The position numbers and the translations under genes were made by a program. A stretch of 35,902 nt of DNA. Origin: Burkholderiales bacterium. GTDB lineage: Bacteria; Pseudomonadota; Gammaproteobacteria; Burkholderiales; Burkholderiaceae_C. The notes beneath the pieces are model-generated. The model was not told the DNA's origin. It saw only the letters and a list, made by a program, of their open reading frames with translations, and searched no databases. Below, one piece after another: positions 15,087 through 21,759 of this stretch (the stretch's first letter is position 1; each line of letters begins with the position of its first letter). Where the stretch lies: NCBI GenBank assembly GCA_026400275.1, contig JAPLPK010000073.1, forward strand, positions 1-35,902, in the 5' to 3' direction.

Positions 15087-15619
15087 GTACACCCACTTCA
15101 GTGCATCGCCGGCGACTGGTTGGTGGCGTTGCAGCAGTGGCCGGCTTGGCGGGGGCAGGGCTGGCTTGGTGGAAACACCAGTCGGAATCCGCATTGAGCC
15201 AGGCTGAACAGGCGCTGTGGAGGCTTCAGTTCGATACGCCCTCTGGCGGCGTGCTGGATATGCAGGCAATGCGCGGCAAGCCGGTGCTGCTGAACTTCTG
15301 GGCCACGTGGTGCCCACCCTGTGTGGAAGAGATGCCGTTGATTGATCGCTTTTTTAAAGAAAATGCGGGTAACGGCTGGCAAGTCGTCGGGTTGGCGGTG
15401 GATCAGCCTGGGGCGGTGCGGCAATTTTTGCAGAAAACCCCTGTCAGTTATCCCATCGGAATGGCCGGTTTGGGCGGCACGGAGTTGGGCCGGTCTTTGG
15501 GCAACCTGAGCGGAGGCCTGCCCTTTACACTGCTCTTGGGGGCATCCGGGGTGGTGCTTCATCGTAAAATGGGTAAGCTAAGCCCCGCTGATTTACAGCT
15601 GTGGGCCGGGTTGAAGTAG
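15083..15619 (+). CDS. TlpA/ResA-like thiol-disulfide oxidoreductase
   Basis: A 178-residue membrane-anchored periplasmic thioredoxin-fold protein. The N-terminus has an arginine cluster HRRRLVGG followed by a hydrophobic segment (12-30) that could act as a signal anchor or Tat-like signal. The active site is WCPPC (76-80) inside LLNFWATWCPPCVEEMP, the TlpA/ResA/CcmG style. A cis-proline context is seen at GLPFTLLL. It probably reduces periplasmic disulfides, for example in cytochrome c maturation, although the substrate cannot be read from sequence. Its start overlaps the upstream gene's stop by four bases. It lies 137 bases before accB, where relatives often carry aroQ. Confidence 0.9.
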   Translation: MSTPTSVHRRRLVGGVAAVAGLAGAGLAWWKHQSESALSQAEQALWRLQFDTPSGGVLDMQAMRGKPVLLNFWATWCPPCVEEMPLIDRFFKENAGNGWQVVGLAVDQPGAVRQFLQKTPVSYPIGMAGLGGTELGRSLGNLSGGLPFTLLLGASGVVLHRKMGKLSPADLQLWAGLK

Positions 15620-15756
15620 TGGCTTCAACCTTCATGCACGCCCTCTTTCGGACTAAATTCCGACCTGGCGTGTAAATCAAAATCAAAGAAATAAGCGACT
15701 GTTCGATCTATTTGGGGTAGATTGCCCCATTTTCTTACGTCGTGGCTGGAGGTTTT
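15620..15756 (+). promoter_or_regulatory. Leader region of accBC
   Basis: Probable promoter region for accBC. TGGGG (15712-15716) pairs with CCCCA (15725-15729) and is followed by TTTT, making a weak terminator-like hairpin shortly before the accB ribosome-binding site GGAGG (15748-15752). No convincing -35/-10 pair stands out. Confidence 0.35.
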
Positions 15757-16212
15757 ATGGATTTGCGCAAACTCAAAACGTTGATCGACCTGGTGTCTGA
15801 TTCCAATGTATCGGAACTGGAAATTACCGAAGCCGAAGGCAAGGTCCGCATTGTCAAAGGTGGTGGCGCCATGGTGTACCAAGCTGCTCCCGTGATGATG
15901 GCGCCTGCGCATGCTGAAACGGTGGCTCCCGTGGCAGCCGCTGCAGTGGTGGCAGCACCGGTTGCAGAGGCCGCTACGGGCCATGTGGTCAAGTCGCCTA
16001 TGGTGGGTACCTTCTACCGCTCGTCTAGTCCGGGTGCCAAGGCCTTTGTGGAGGTGGGCAGCCAGGTCAAAGAAGGCGACACCATCTGCATTATTGAAGC
16101 GATGAAGATTTTGAATGAAATCGAAGCGGACAAGGCCGGCACGGTGGTGCAGGTCTTGTGTGAAAACGGGCAGGCCGTGGAATACGGTCAACCTTTGTAC
16201 GTGATCGAGTGA
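15757..16212 (+). CDS. accB: Biotin carboxyl carrier protein of acetyl-CoA carboxylase
   Basis: Carries the biotin that shuttles CO2 to acetyl-CoA in the first step of fatty acid synthesis. The 151-residue protein begins [20 protein letters not shown], has the usual Ala/Val/Pro-rich linker (about 43-75) and ends in the biotinyl domain, with the biotinylated Lys117 in EAMKILNEI. The domain opening [16 protein letters not shown] includes the AccB thumb region. The start at 15757 is chosen because GGAGG lies just before it and the family starts with M-x-L-R-K-L. accC follows 21 bases later, the usual accBC operon. Confidence 0.97.
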   Translation: MDLRKLKTLIDLVSDSNVSELEITEAEGKVRIVKGGGAMVYQAAPVMMAPAHAETVAPVAAAAVVAAPVAEAATGHVVKSPMVGTFYRSSSPGAKAFVEVGSQVKEGDTICIIEAMKILNEIEADKAGTVVQVLCENGQAVEYGQPLYVIE

Positions 16213-16233
16213 TCCCGCAGGATTTGGTGGAGC

Positions 16234-17583
16234 ATGTTTAAAAAAATACTGGTCGCGAATCGCGGCGAAATTGCCCTACGTATCCAACGCGCGTGCCGCG
16301 AAATGGGTATCAAGGCGGTCATGGTGTACTCAGAAGCCGACCGAGACGCCAAGTACGTCAAGTTGGCAGATGAGGCAGTTTGCATTGGGCCTGCGTCTTC
16401 TGCTCTGAGTTATCTGAATATGCCAGCCCTGATTTCGGCGGCAGAAGTCACGGATGCTGAGGCGATTCACCCCGGCTATGGTTTCTTGAGTGAAAACGCC
16501 GATTTTGCGGAGCGCGTGGAAAAAAGCGGCTTCCAGTTCATTGGCCCAACCCCGGAAAACATCCGCACCATGGGTGACAAGGTGTCTGCCAAGCAGGCCA
16601 TGATCAAGGCCGGTGTGCCTTGTGTGCCCGGCTCGGAAGGTGAGTTGCCGGATGACCCTGTCATTATTCGCCGTACCGCGAAAGCTGTGGGCTATCCGGT
16701 CATCATCAAGGCGGCCGGTGGTGGTGGTGGTCGCGGTATGCGCGTGGTGCATACCGAGGCCGCACTGGTCAATGCCGTCCAGATGACCAAGGCGGAAGCC
16801 TTGGCTGCATTTGGCAATGGCGCCGTGTACATGGAGAAATACCTCCAGAACCCGCGCCATATTGAAATCCAGATCCTCGCGGACAAGTTCAAGAACGCCG
16901 TCTACCTGGGCGAGCGCGACTGCTCCATGCAGCGCCGTCACCAAAAGGTGTTGGAAGAAGCGCCTGCGCCTGGCATTCCACGCAAGCTGATCGAACGTAT
17001 CGGCGAGCGCTGTGTTGCTGCGTGCAAGAAGATCGGTTACCGCGGTGCGGGTACCTTCGAGTTTCTGTACGAAAACGGCGAGTTCTATTTCATTGAAATG
17101 AACACCCGGGTACAGGTCGAACATCCTGTGACCGAGATGATCACGGGCATCGACATTGTGCGCACGCAGATCATGGTGGCGGCCGGTGAGAAGCTGCCGT
17201 TTGCCCAGCGCCAGATCGAAATTCGTGGACATGCGATTGAATGCCGCGTGAATGCTGAAGATCCCTATAAGTTCACTCCGTCCCCTGGGCGTATCACCAT
17301 GTGGCATCCACCTGGTGGTCCTGGCGTGCGGGTGGATTCGCATGTCTACACGAACTACTACGTACCACCGAATTACGACTCGATGGTCGGCAAGATCATT
17401 GTGCACGGCGACACCCGCGAGCAGGCTTTGGCCCGTATGCGTACAGCCTTGCTGGAGACAGTGGTTGAAGGTATCAACACCAATATTCCGTTGCACCGCG
17501 AGTTGATGGTGGACGCCAAGTTCATGGCCGGAGCCACCAATATCCATTACCTGGAAGAGTGGCTGTCTCAGCACAAACGGTAA
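16234..17583 (+). CDS. accC: Biotin carboxylase subunit of acetyl-CoA carboxylase
   Basis: ATP-dependent carboxylation of the biotin on AccB. The 449-residue ATP-grasp enzyme begins [20 protein letters not shown]. It has the glycine-rich ATP loop [35 protein letters not shown], the metal and bicarbonate region [18 protein letters not shown] and [13 protein letters not shown]. Length and motif order match E. coli AccC. It follows accB by 21 bases and precedes prmA by six, so all three are probably co-transcribed. The partners accA and accD are elsewhere. Confidence 0.98.
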   Translation: MFKKILVANRGEIALRIQRACREMGIKAVMVYSEADRDAKYVKLADEAVCIGPASSALSYLNMPALISAAEVTDAEAIHPGYGFLSENADFAERVEKSGFQFIGPTPENIRTMGDKVSAKQAMIKAGVPCVPGSEGELPDDPVIIRRTAKAVGYPVIIKAAGGGGGRGMRVVHTEAALVNAVQMTKAEALAAFGNGAVYMEKYLQNPRHIEIQILADKFKNAVYLGERDCSMQRRHQKVLEEAPAPGIPRKLIERIGERCVAACKKIGYRGAGTFEFLYENGEFYFIEMNTRVQVEHPVTEMITGIDIVRTQIMVAAGEKLPFAQRQIEIRGHAIECRVNAEDPYKFTPSPGRITMWHPPGGPGVRVDSHVYTNYYVPPNYDSMVGKIIVHGDTREQALARMRTALLETVVEGINTNIPLHRELMVDAKFMAGATNIHYLEEWLSQHKR

Positions 17584-17589
17584 GCGCAG

Positions 17590-18474
17590 ATGTTTGAAAT
17601 CAGTCTGATGTGCCCGCAAGACCGGGTGGAGATGCTCAGCGATGCGCTGGACGCTCTGGATGCCCTGAGCGTGAGCGTGGAAGATGCAGACGCGCAAACC
17701 GATGCCGAGCAGGCGCTGTTTGGCGAGCCCGGCATGCCACCGCCGCAGGATGGTTGGCAGCGCTCCCGCATACAGGCGCTGTTTGCCAACGAGACTTTGG
17801 CGCGCGATGCCGCTGAAGTTTTGGCTGCGCAGGACTTTTTTGCCGATTGCAGTGTGCTGGGTGTGGCTGCCGTGCCTGAGCAAGACTGGGTCCGCGTGAC
17901 GCAGTCCCAGTTTGTACCTGTGGAAATTACACCTGCGTTTTGGATCGTGCCGACCTGGCACGAGCCGCCGGAGCAGGCGACGCGCGTAATTCGTTTGGAT
18001 CCGGGCTTGGCATTTGGTACCGGAACCCACCCCACAACCCGTATGTGTTTGCGCTGGATTGCGGGCCAGGATGCCAGTCGCCTGGTCCGAGTGCTGGACT
18101 ACGGTTGTGGTTCTGGCATTTTGGCTATTGGTGCAGCCAAGTTTGGTGCCGCTGAAATTGATGCAGTCGATATTGACGATGCTGCTGTGGAGTCTACGGT
18201 TCTTAACGCACACGCAAACCATGTGCAGTTGCACGCCGGTTTGCCGGACCGCGCCAAGGGCCAGTATCACACGGTGCTCGCCAATATCTTGGCGACGCCA
18301 TTGAAGGTGCTCGCACCCTTGTTGTGTTCCCATGTGGCGCCGGGCGGCTCTTTGGTGCTGGCAGGCATTTTGGAGCGCCAGTCGGAAGAGCTGAAACAGG
18401 CTTATGCGCCCTGGGCGCAGTTGGAGGTATCGGACCGGGAAGATGGTTGGGTACTGATGACGGCAAGCTTGTAG
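17590..18474 (+). CDS. prmA: Ribosomal protein L11 methyltransferase
   Basis: SAM-dependent trimethylation of ribosomal protein L11. The 294-residue protein has the N-terminal substrate-recognition domain (MFEISLMCPQDRVEML...), the linker and family motif RLDPGLAFGTGTHPTTRMCL, the SAM-binding VLDYGCGSGILAIGAAKFGA, the acidic DIDDAAV and the catalytic-loop ANILATPL. All are typical of PrmA. It is tightly packed behind accC, the arrangement seen across many proteobacteria, and is followed 34 bases later by the DUF3426 gene. Confidence 0.96.
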   Translation: MFEISLMCPQDRVEMLSDALDALDALSVSVEDADAQTDAEQALFGEPGMPPPQDGWQRSRIQALFANETLARDAAEVLAAQDFFADCSVLGVAAVPEQDWVRVTQSQFVPVEITPAFWIVPTWHEPPEQATRVIRLDPGLAFGTGTHPTTRMCLRWIAGQDASRLVRVLDYGCGSGILAIGAAKFGAAEIDAVDIDDAAVESTVLNAHANHVQLHAGLPDRAKGQYHTVLANILATPLKVLAPLLCSHVAPGGSLVLAGILERQSEELKQAYAPWAQLEVSDREDGWVLMTASL

Positions 18475-18508
18475 CGCATTCAGCTGTTGGCTGGAACTAC
18501 AAAAGTAT

Positions 18509-19576
18509 ATGGCCTTGATTACACGTTGTCCTGTCTGCGGTACCCAGTTCAAGGTTGTTCCTGACCAGCTCAGGATTTCCGAGGGCTGGGTGCGCTGTGG
18601 TCAATGCGCCGAGGTTTTTGATGCGTCCAGTGATCTCCAGCAGGGCGAGATGGAGATGCCGGGGACTTCGGATTTAGGCCCTGCGGCCGATCCCGTTCTT
18701 GACGTAGCACCTGTGGAGCTTGCGACGCCGGCCCATGCTCCGTATGTGAGTCCGACAGAGCCCGAGTCTTTTACCAATTACCTGAATCCGGTATCGGTGC
18801 CTGAGCTTCCTGTTCAGGAAGAGGTTTTATTTGGCGAGCCCGAAGATGAGCCTGCGGTGCCGCCACTCCCGCTGGATATAGAAGTTGCCCCTCAGGCATC
18901 GGATGCTTTTCCTGCAGTTGAGCAAGTCGATACAGTGTTGGTGCCTGAGGCGAAGTTTGAGACGGAAGCTGAGGGTGCGCCAGAGTTCGAGGAAGGGCTG
19001 CGTTCTTCTCCTGTACTTTTTGCGCCGGAGCCTTCTGAGGAATCATTGGCTGCAAACTACTCTTTTGCCCGGGCCCCAACTCCTCCACGCTATGGCCAGA
19101 CATGGTTTGCGCGCTGGGGCGTCTTGGTGGGAGTGGGCGTGCTGGGTTTGCTGCTGGGCTTGCAGATGCTGTTGTACGCGCGTGACCGTATTGTTGCCAG
19201 CTGGTCGGTTACAAAACCATGGTTTCATTCGGCGTGTGGGCTGTTGGGGTGCGAGGTCCGGGCGTTGCGTCACATCGAGTCCATCGCTATCGACAGTTCA
19301 TCGCTGAGTGTTGCTCGCAACGATGCCTACCATTTGAGCCTAGTGTTAAAAAACCATGCGATGGTTGATTTGGCGATGCCTGCGCTGGAGTTTGTGCTGA
19401 CGGACGGCGATGAACAGGCGTTGGTCCGCCGCGTGCTGTCCCCATCGGATTTCGGTGGCGCATCCCGGCTATTATTTGCTGGACGGGAGTGGGCGACAAC
19501 GGTCGATGTGCAGGTGTTGGACGATGCCCTGAAGACCCGTATCGTCGGCTACCGCTTGCTAGCGTTTTACCCCTGA
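18509..19576 (+). CDS. Zinc-ribbon (MJ0042-type) DUF3426 membrane protein
   Basis: A 355-residue protein of unknown function. The N-terminus is a CxxC...CxxC zinc ribbon, TRCPVCGTQFKVVPDQLRISEGWVRCGQCAEVFD, the MJ0042/zinc_ribbon_5 pattern. A long acidic, Pro/Glu-rich disordered segment (about 45-190) follows. One membrane helix, GVLVGVGVLGLLLGLQMLLYARD, is near 210-230. The C-terminal DUF3426 domain (GCEVRALRHIESIAIDSSSL...) probably lies in the periplasm. The family is widespread in betaproteobacteria, typically next to prmA as here. No Shine-Dalgarno is obvious before the ATG. An isolated role in sensing or envelope assembly is possible, but nothing in the sequence fixes it. Confidence 0.9.
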   Translation: MALITRCPVCGTQFKVVPDQLRISEGWVRCGQCAEVFDASSDLQQGEMEMPGTSDLGPAADPVLDVAPVELATPAHAPYVSPTEPESFTNYLNPVSVPELPVQEEVLFGEPEDEPAVPPLPLDIEVAPQASDAFPAVEQVDTVLVPEAKFETEAEGAPEFEEGLRSSPVLFAPEPSEESLAANYSFARAPTPPRYGQTWFARWGVLVGVGVLGLLLGLQMLLYARDRIVASWSVTKPWFHSACGLLGCEVRALRHIESIAIDSSSLSVARNDAYHLSLVLKNHAMVDLAMPALEFVLTDGDEQALVRRVLSPSDFGGASRLLFAGREWATTVDVQVLDDALKTRIVGYRLLAFYP

Positions 19577-19579
19577 GGT

Positions 19580-19612
19580 AAAAAAGGCCTGGCATCTCGC
19601 GATGCCAGGCCT
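19580..19612 (-). terminator. Intrinsic terminator of the histone-like gene
   Basis: AGGCCTGGCATC (19585-19596) and GATGCCAGGCCT (19601-19612) form a perfect 12-bp stem with a TCGC loop. Read on the reverse strand it is followed by a run of six T, so it terminates the minus-strand histone-like gene. There is no T run on the plus strand, though it could also slow transcription from 19576. Confidence 0.9.
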
Positions 19613-19634
19613 GAGACGAAAAACACCTGCTCGA

Positions 19635-20234
19635 TCAGGGTTTGCTTGCAGTCGGAAACGGCCAAGCAGCTTGCGGATTGAGCGTGGTCTGTGCCGAAGA
19701 TGCTGCGGGGGAAGGTGCAGGCTTCGCTGCTGGCGCCTTTGTAGCTTTTTTTGCTACCGTTTTTGTGGCCTTCTTGGCCGCAGGGGCTTTCTTGGCTACA
19801 ACAGCTGCTTTTTTCGCAGGTGCGGCTTTCTTGGCTGGTGCTGCCTTCTTGGCGGCGGCCTTGGGCGCAGGAGCGGCCTTTTTTGCTGCTGCCTTGACGG
19901 GAGCTGCTTTCTTGGCTGCTGCCTTTACGGGAGCGGCCTTGGCTGCTGGGGCCTTGACTGCAACTGCCTTCTTGGCGGGAGCGGCCTTCTTGGCTGGTGC
20001 AGCTTTCTTTGCTGGAGCGACAGCAGCTTTTTTGGCCGGAGCCGCTACTTTTTTCGCAGGCGCAGCCTTCTTGGCGGGTGCGACAGCTTTCTTTGCTGGT
20101 GCAGCCTTCACGGGCGCTGCTTTTTTTGCAGCGGGCTTAGCCGCCGCTACTTTTTTTGCTGGTGCCGCTTTCACGGGGGCCGCTTTCTTTGCGGGAACAG
20201 CCTTTTTTGCGGCTGGTTTTTTTGCAGTTGCCAT
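19635..20234 (-). CDS. Histone H1-like Lys/Ala/Pro-rich nucleoid protein
   Basis: A 199-residue highly basic protein made almost entirely of KKAAPAKKA, PVKAA and AKKAV units, resembling the C-terminal tail of eukaryotic H1 and the bacterial Hc/BpH1/AlgP-like proteins. It is expected to bind DNA non-specifically and compact the nucleoid. The repeat region runs from residue 5 to about 170. The last 25 residues (PAPSPAASSAQTTLNPQAAW) are non-basic. The start at 20232-20234 has a strong AAGGAG seven bases upstream; the upstream in-frame extension does not look coding. Repeats of this kind vary in copy number between strains. It has its own terminator and follows nrdB on the same strand. Confidence 0.92.
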   Translation of the reverse strand: MATAKKPAAKKAVPAKKAAPVKAAPAKKVAAAKPAAKKAAPVKAAPAKKAVAPAKKAAPAKKVAAPAKKAAVAPAKKAAPAKKAAPAKKAVAVKAPAAKAAPVKAAAKKAAPVKAAAKKAAPAPKAAAKKAAPAKKAAPAKKAAVVAKKAPAAKKATKTVAKKATKAPAAKPAPSPAASSAQTTLNPQAAWPFPTASKP

Positions 20235-20408
20235 TATTTTCTCCTTGATCTGTTTACAAAGAGCACTTGCTGCCGGTTGGTTGGCATCAAGCGATGCATG
20301 GCGTTGGGCCAATGCCCAGCACCATGTACTCGGGAGCGCATACACCTAGTCGCTCTTCGAGGCGAATGGTGGTTTGCGCGTTGTTGGAAAGCATGGGGCA
20401 AGAAAAGC
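20235..20408 (-). promoter_or_regulatory. Gap between nrdB and the histone-like gene
   Basis: This 174-base region should hold the promoter of the histone-like gene. Apart from the AAGGAG site at 20241-20246 I see no clear -35/-10 pair and no terminator after nrdB, so read-through from nrdB remains possible. Confidence 0.3.
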
Positions 20409-21617
20409 TTAATCCCAGGAGAGCGCACCGCCCGATTGGTATTCAATCACGCGGGTTTCAAAGAAATTGCGCTCTTTCTTGAGGTCGATCATTTCGCTCA
20501 TCCATGGAAATGGATTTTCTTCGTGCGGGAAGCAGGCTTCCAGGCCGATCTGGGTCGCGCGACGGTTGGCGATGTAACGCAGATAGCCTTTGAACATGGA
20601 TGCATTCATGCCCAGCACACCACGCGGCATGGTGTCTTCTGCGTACTGGTACTCCAGTTCGACGGCTTTCATGAACAGGTCTTTGATTTCGGTCTTGAAC
20701 TCAGCGGTCCACAGGTGCGGATTTTCCAGCTTGAGTTGGTTGATCAAATCGATGCCAAAGTTGCAATGCATGGACTCGTCGCGCAGGATGTACTGGTACT
20801 GCTCGGCTGCACCCGTCATCTTGTTTTGCCGGCCTAAAGCCAGGATCTGGGTGAATCCGACGTAGAAGAACAGGCCTTCCATCAGGCATGCAAACACAAT
20901 CAACGACTTCAGCAGGGTTTGGTCGTTTTCCGGCGTGCCCGTATGGAAATTCGGGTCCATGATCGCTTCAATGAAGGGGATCAGGAACTCGTCCTTGTTG
21001 CGGATGGATGCGACTTCGTTATATGCGTTGAAGATTTCGCTTTCATCCAGGCCCAGCGACTCCACGATGTACTGGTAGGCATGGGTATGAATGGCTTCTT
21101 CAAACGCCTGGCGCAGCAGGAACTGGCGGCATTCGGGCGCCGTGATGTGGCGGTAGGTACCCAGCACGATGTTGTTGGCGGCCAGAGAGTCGGCAGTCAC
21201 AAAGAAACCAAGGTTGCGCTTGACAATGCGGCGCTCATCTTCGGTCAGGCCGTTGGGGTCTTTCCAGAGTGCGATGTCGCGGGTCATATTGACCTCTTGC
21301 GGCATCCAGTGGTTGGCGCAGGAGGCCAGGTATTTCTCCCAGGCCCATTTGTATTTGAAGGGCACCAACTGATTGACATCGGTCTGACCATTGATGATGC
21401 GCTTGTCGGCGGCATTCACGCGGCGAGCGGCCGTGGCTTGTGCGTTGACATGCACTGCGGCGGTGGCCATAGCAGGCTGAGATGCAATCGATGGAGTGGG
21501 TGTTGCTGCGGCCTGTGTCGCCGTAAAAACGGCGTGTGATGCCTCACGGTTGATGGGTAAACCGGTTTGCGCTGCAGATGGCGATGAGGGCGTGACTTCT
21601 TCGTCCCAGGTCAACAT
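20409..21617 (-). CDS. nrdB: Class Ia ribonucleotide reductase, beta subunit
   Basis: Houses the di-iron tyrosyl radical that initiates ribonucleotide reduction. The 402-residue R2 protein has helices with the iron ligands and radical site: [26 protein letters not shown] (His ligand and radical Tyr), EGLFFYVGF and [10 protein letters not shown]. The C-terminal tail [10 protein letters not shown] is the R1-docking peptide. The first 75 residues are an Ala/Thr/Pro-rich extension seen in betaproteobacterial R2 proteins. Start ATG 21615-21617 is chosen over an upstream in-frame ATG because MLTWDEE is family-like and GGA precedes it. It is the second gene after nrdA, separated by 142 bases containing strong inverted repeats. 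Confidence 0.95.
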   Translation of the reverse strand: MLTWDEEVTPSSPSAAQTGLPINREASHAVFTATQAAATPTPSIASQPAMATAAVHVNAQATAARRVNAADKRIINGQTDVNQLVPFKYKWAWEKYLASCANHWMPQEVNMTRDIALWKDPNGLTEDERRIVKRNLGFFVTADSLAANNIVLGTYRHITAPECRQFLLRQAFEEAIHTHAYQYIVESLGLDESEIFNAYNEVASIRNKDEFLIPFIEAIMDPNFHTGTPENDQTLLKSLIVFACLMEGLFFYVGFTQILALGRQNKMTGAAEQYQYILRDESMHCNFGIDLINQLKLENPHLWTAEFKTEIKDLFMKAVELEYQYAEDTMPRGVLGMNASMFKGYLRYIANRRATQIGLEACFPHEENPFPWMSEMIDLKKERNFFETRVIEYQSGGALSWD

Positions 21618-21643
21618 AAATTTTCCAATGCTAGGATTATGAG

Positions 21644-21693
21644 AGCAGCGCCACAAAATGAAAAGTATTCATTTTCAACGCTGCTATTTTGTG
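21644..21693 (-). repeat. Interleaved inverted repeats in the nrdB leader
   Basis: AGCAGCG (21644-21650) pairs with CGCTGCT (21679-21685), and CACAAAAT (21652-21659) pairs with ATTTTGTG (21686-21693). The pairs interlock in a-b-a'-b' order. AAAATGAA (21655-21662) also pairs locally with TTCATTTT (21668-21675). The RNA could fold in alternative ways or as a pseudoknot just upstream of nrdB. Confidence 0.45.
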
Positions 21694-21711
21694 CCGTTTG
21701 TGTTGCTCATG

Positions 21712-21741
21712 CGCATCGTGAAAACACGGTTTCACGATGCG
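21712..21741 (-). repeat. 12-bp hairpin between nrdA and nrdB
   Basis: CGCATCGTGAAA (21712-21723) and TTTCACGATGCG (21730-21741) are perfect inverted repeats with a six-base loop, 19 bases after the nrdA stop on the reverse strand. No T run follows, so it is more likely an mRNA-stability or processing element than an intrinsic terminator. Confidence 0.6.
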
Positions 21742-21759
21742 TGGCAAGCGGGCTTGGGT

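Noticed and set aside
16330-18552. Open frame of 740 codons on the reverse strand opposite accC and prmA
   Set aside because: The plus strand encodes textbook accC and prmA; the reverse frame is His/Arg-rich, has no family motifs and is a GC-rich shadow.
19602-20837. Cys/Gly/Phe-rich plus-strand frame across the histone-like gene
   Set aside because: Produced by reading the Lys/Ala/Pro repeats backwards; the terminator and ribosome-binding site both belong to the minus-strand gene.
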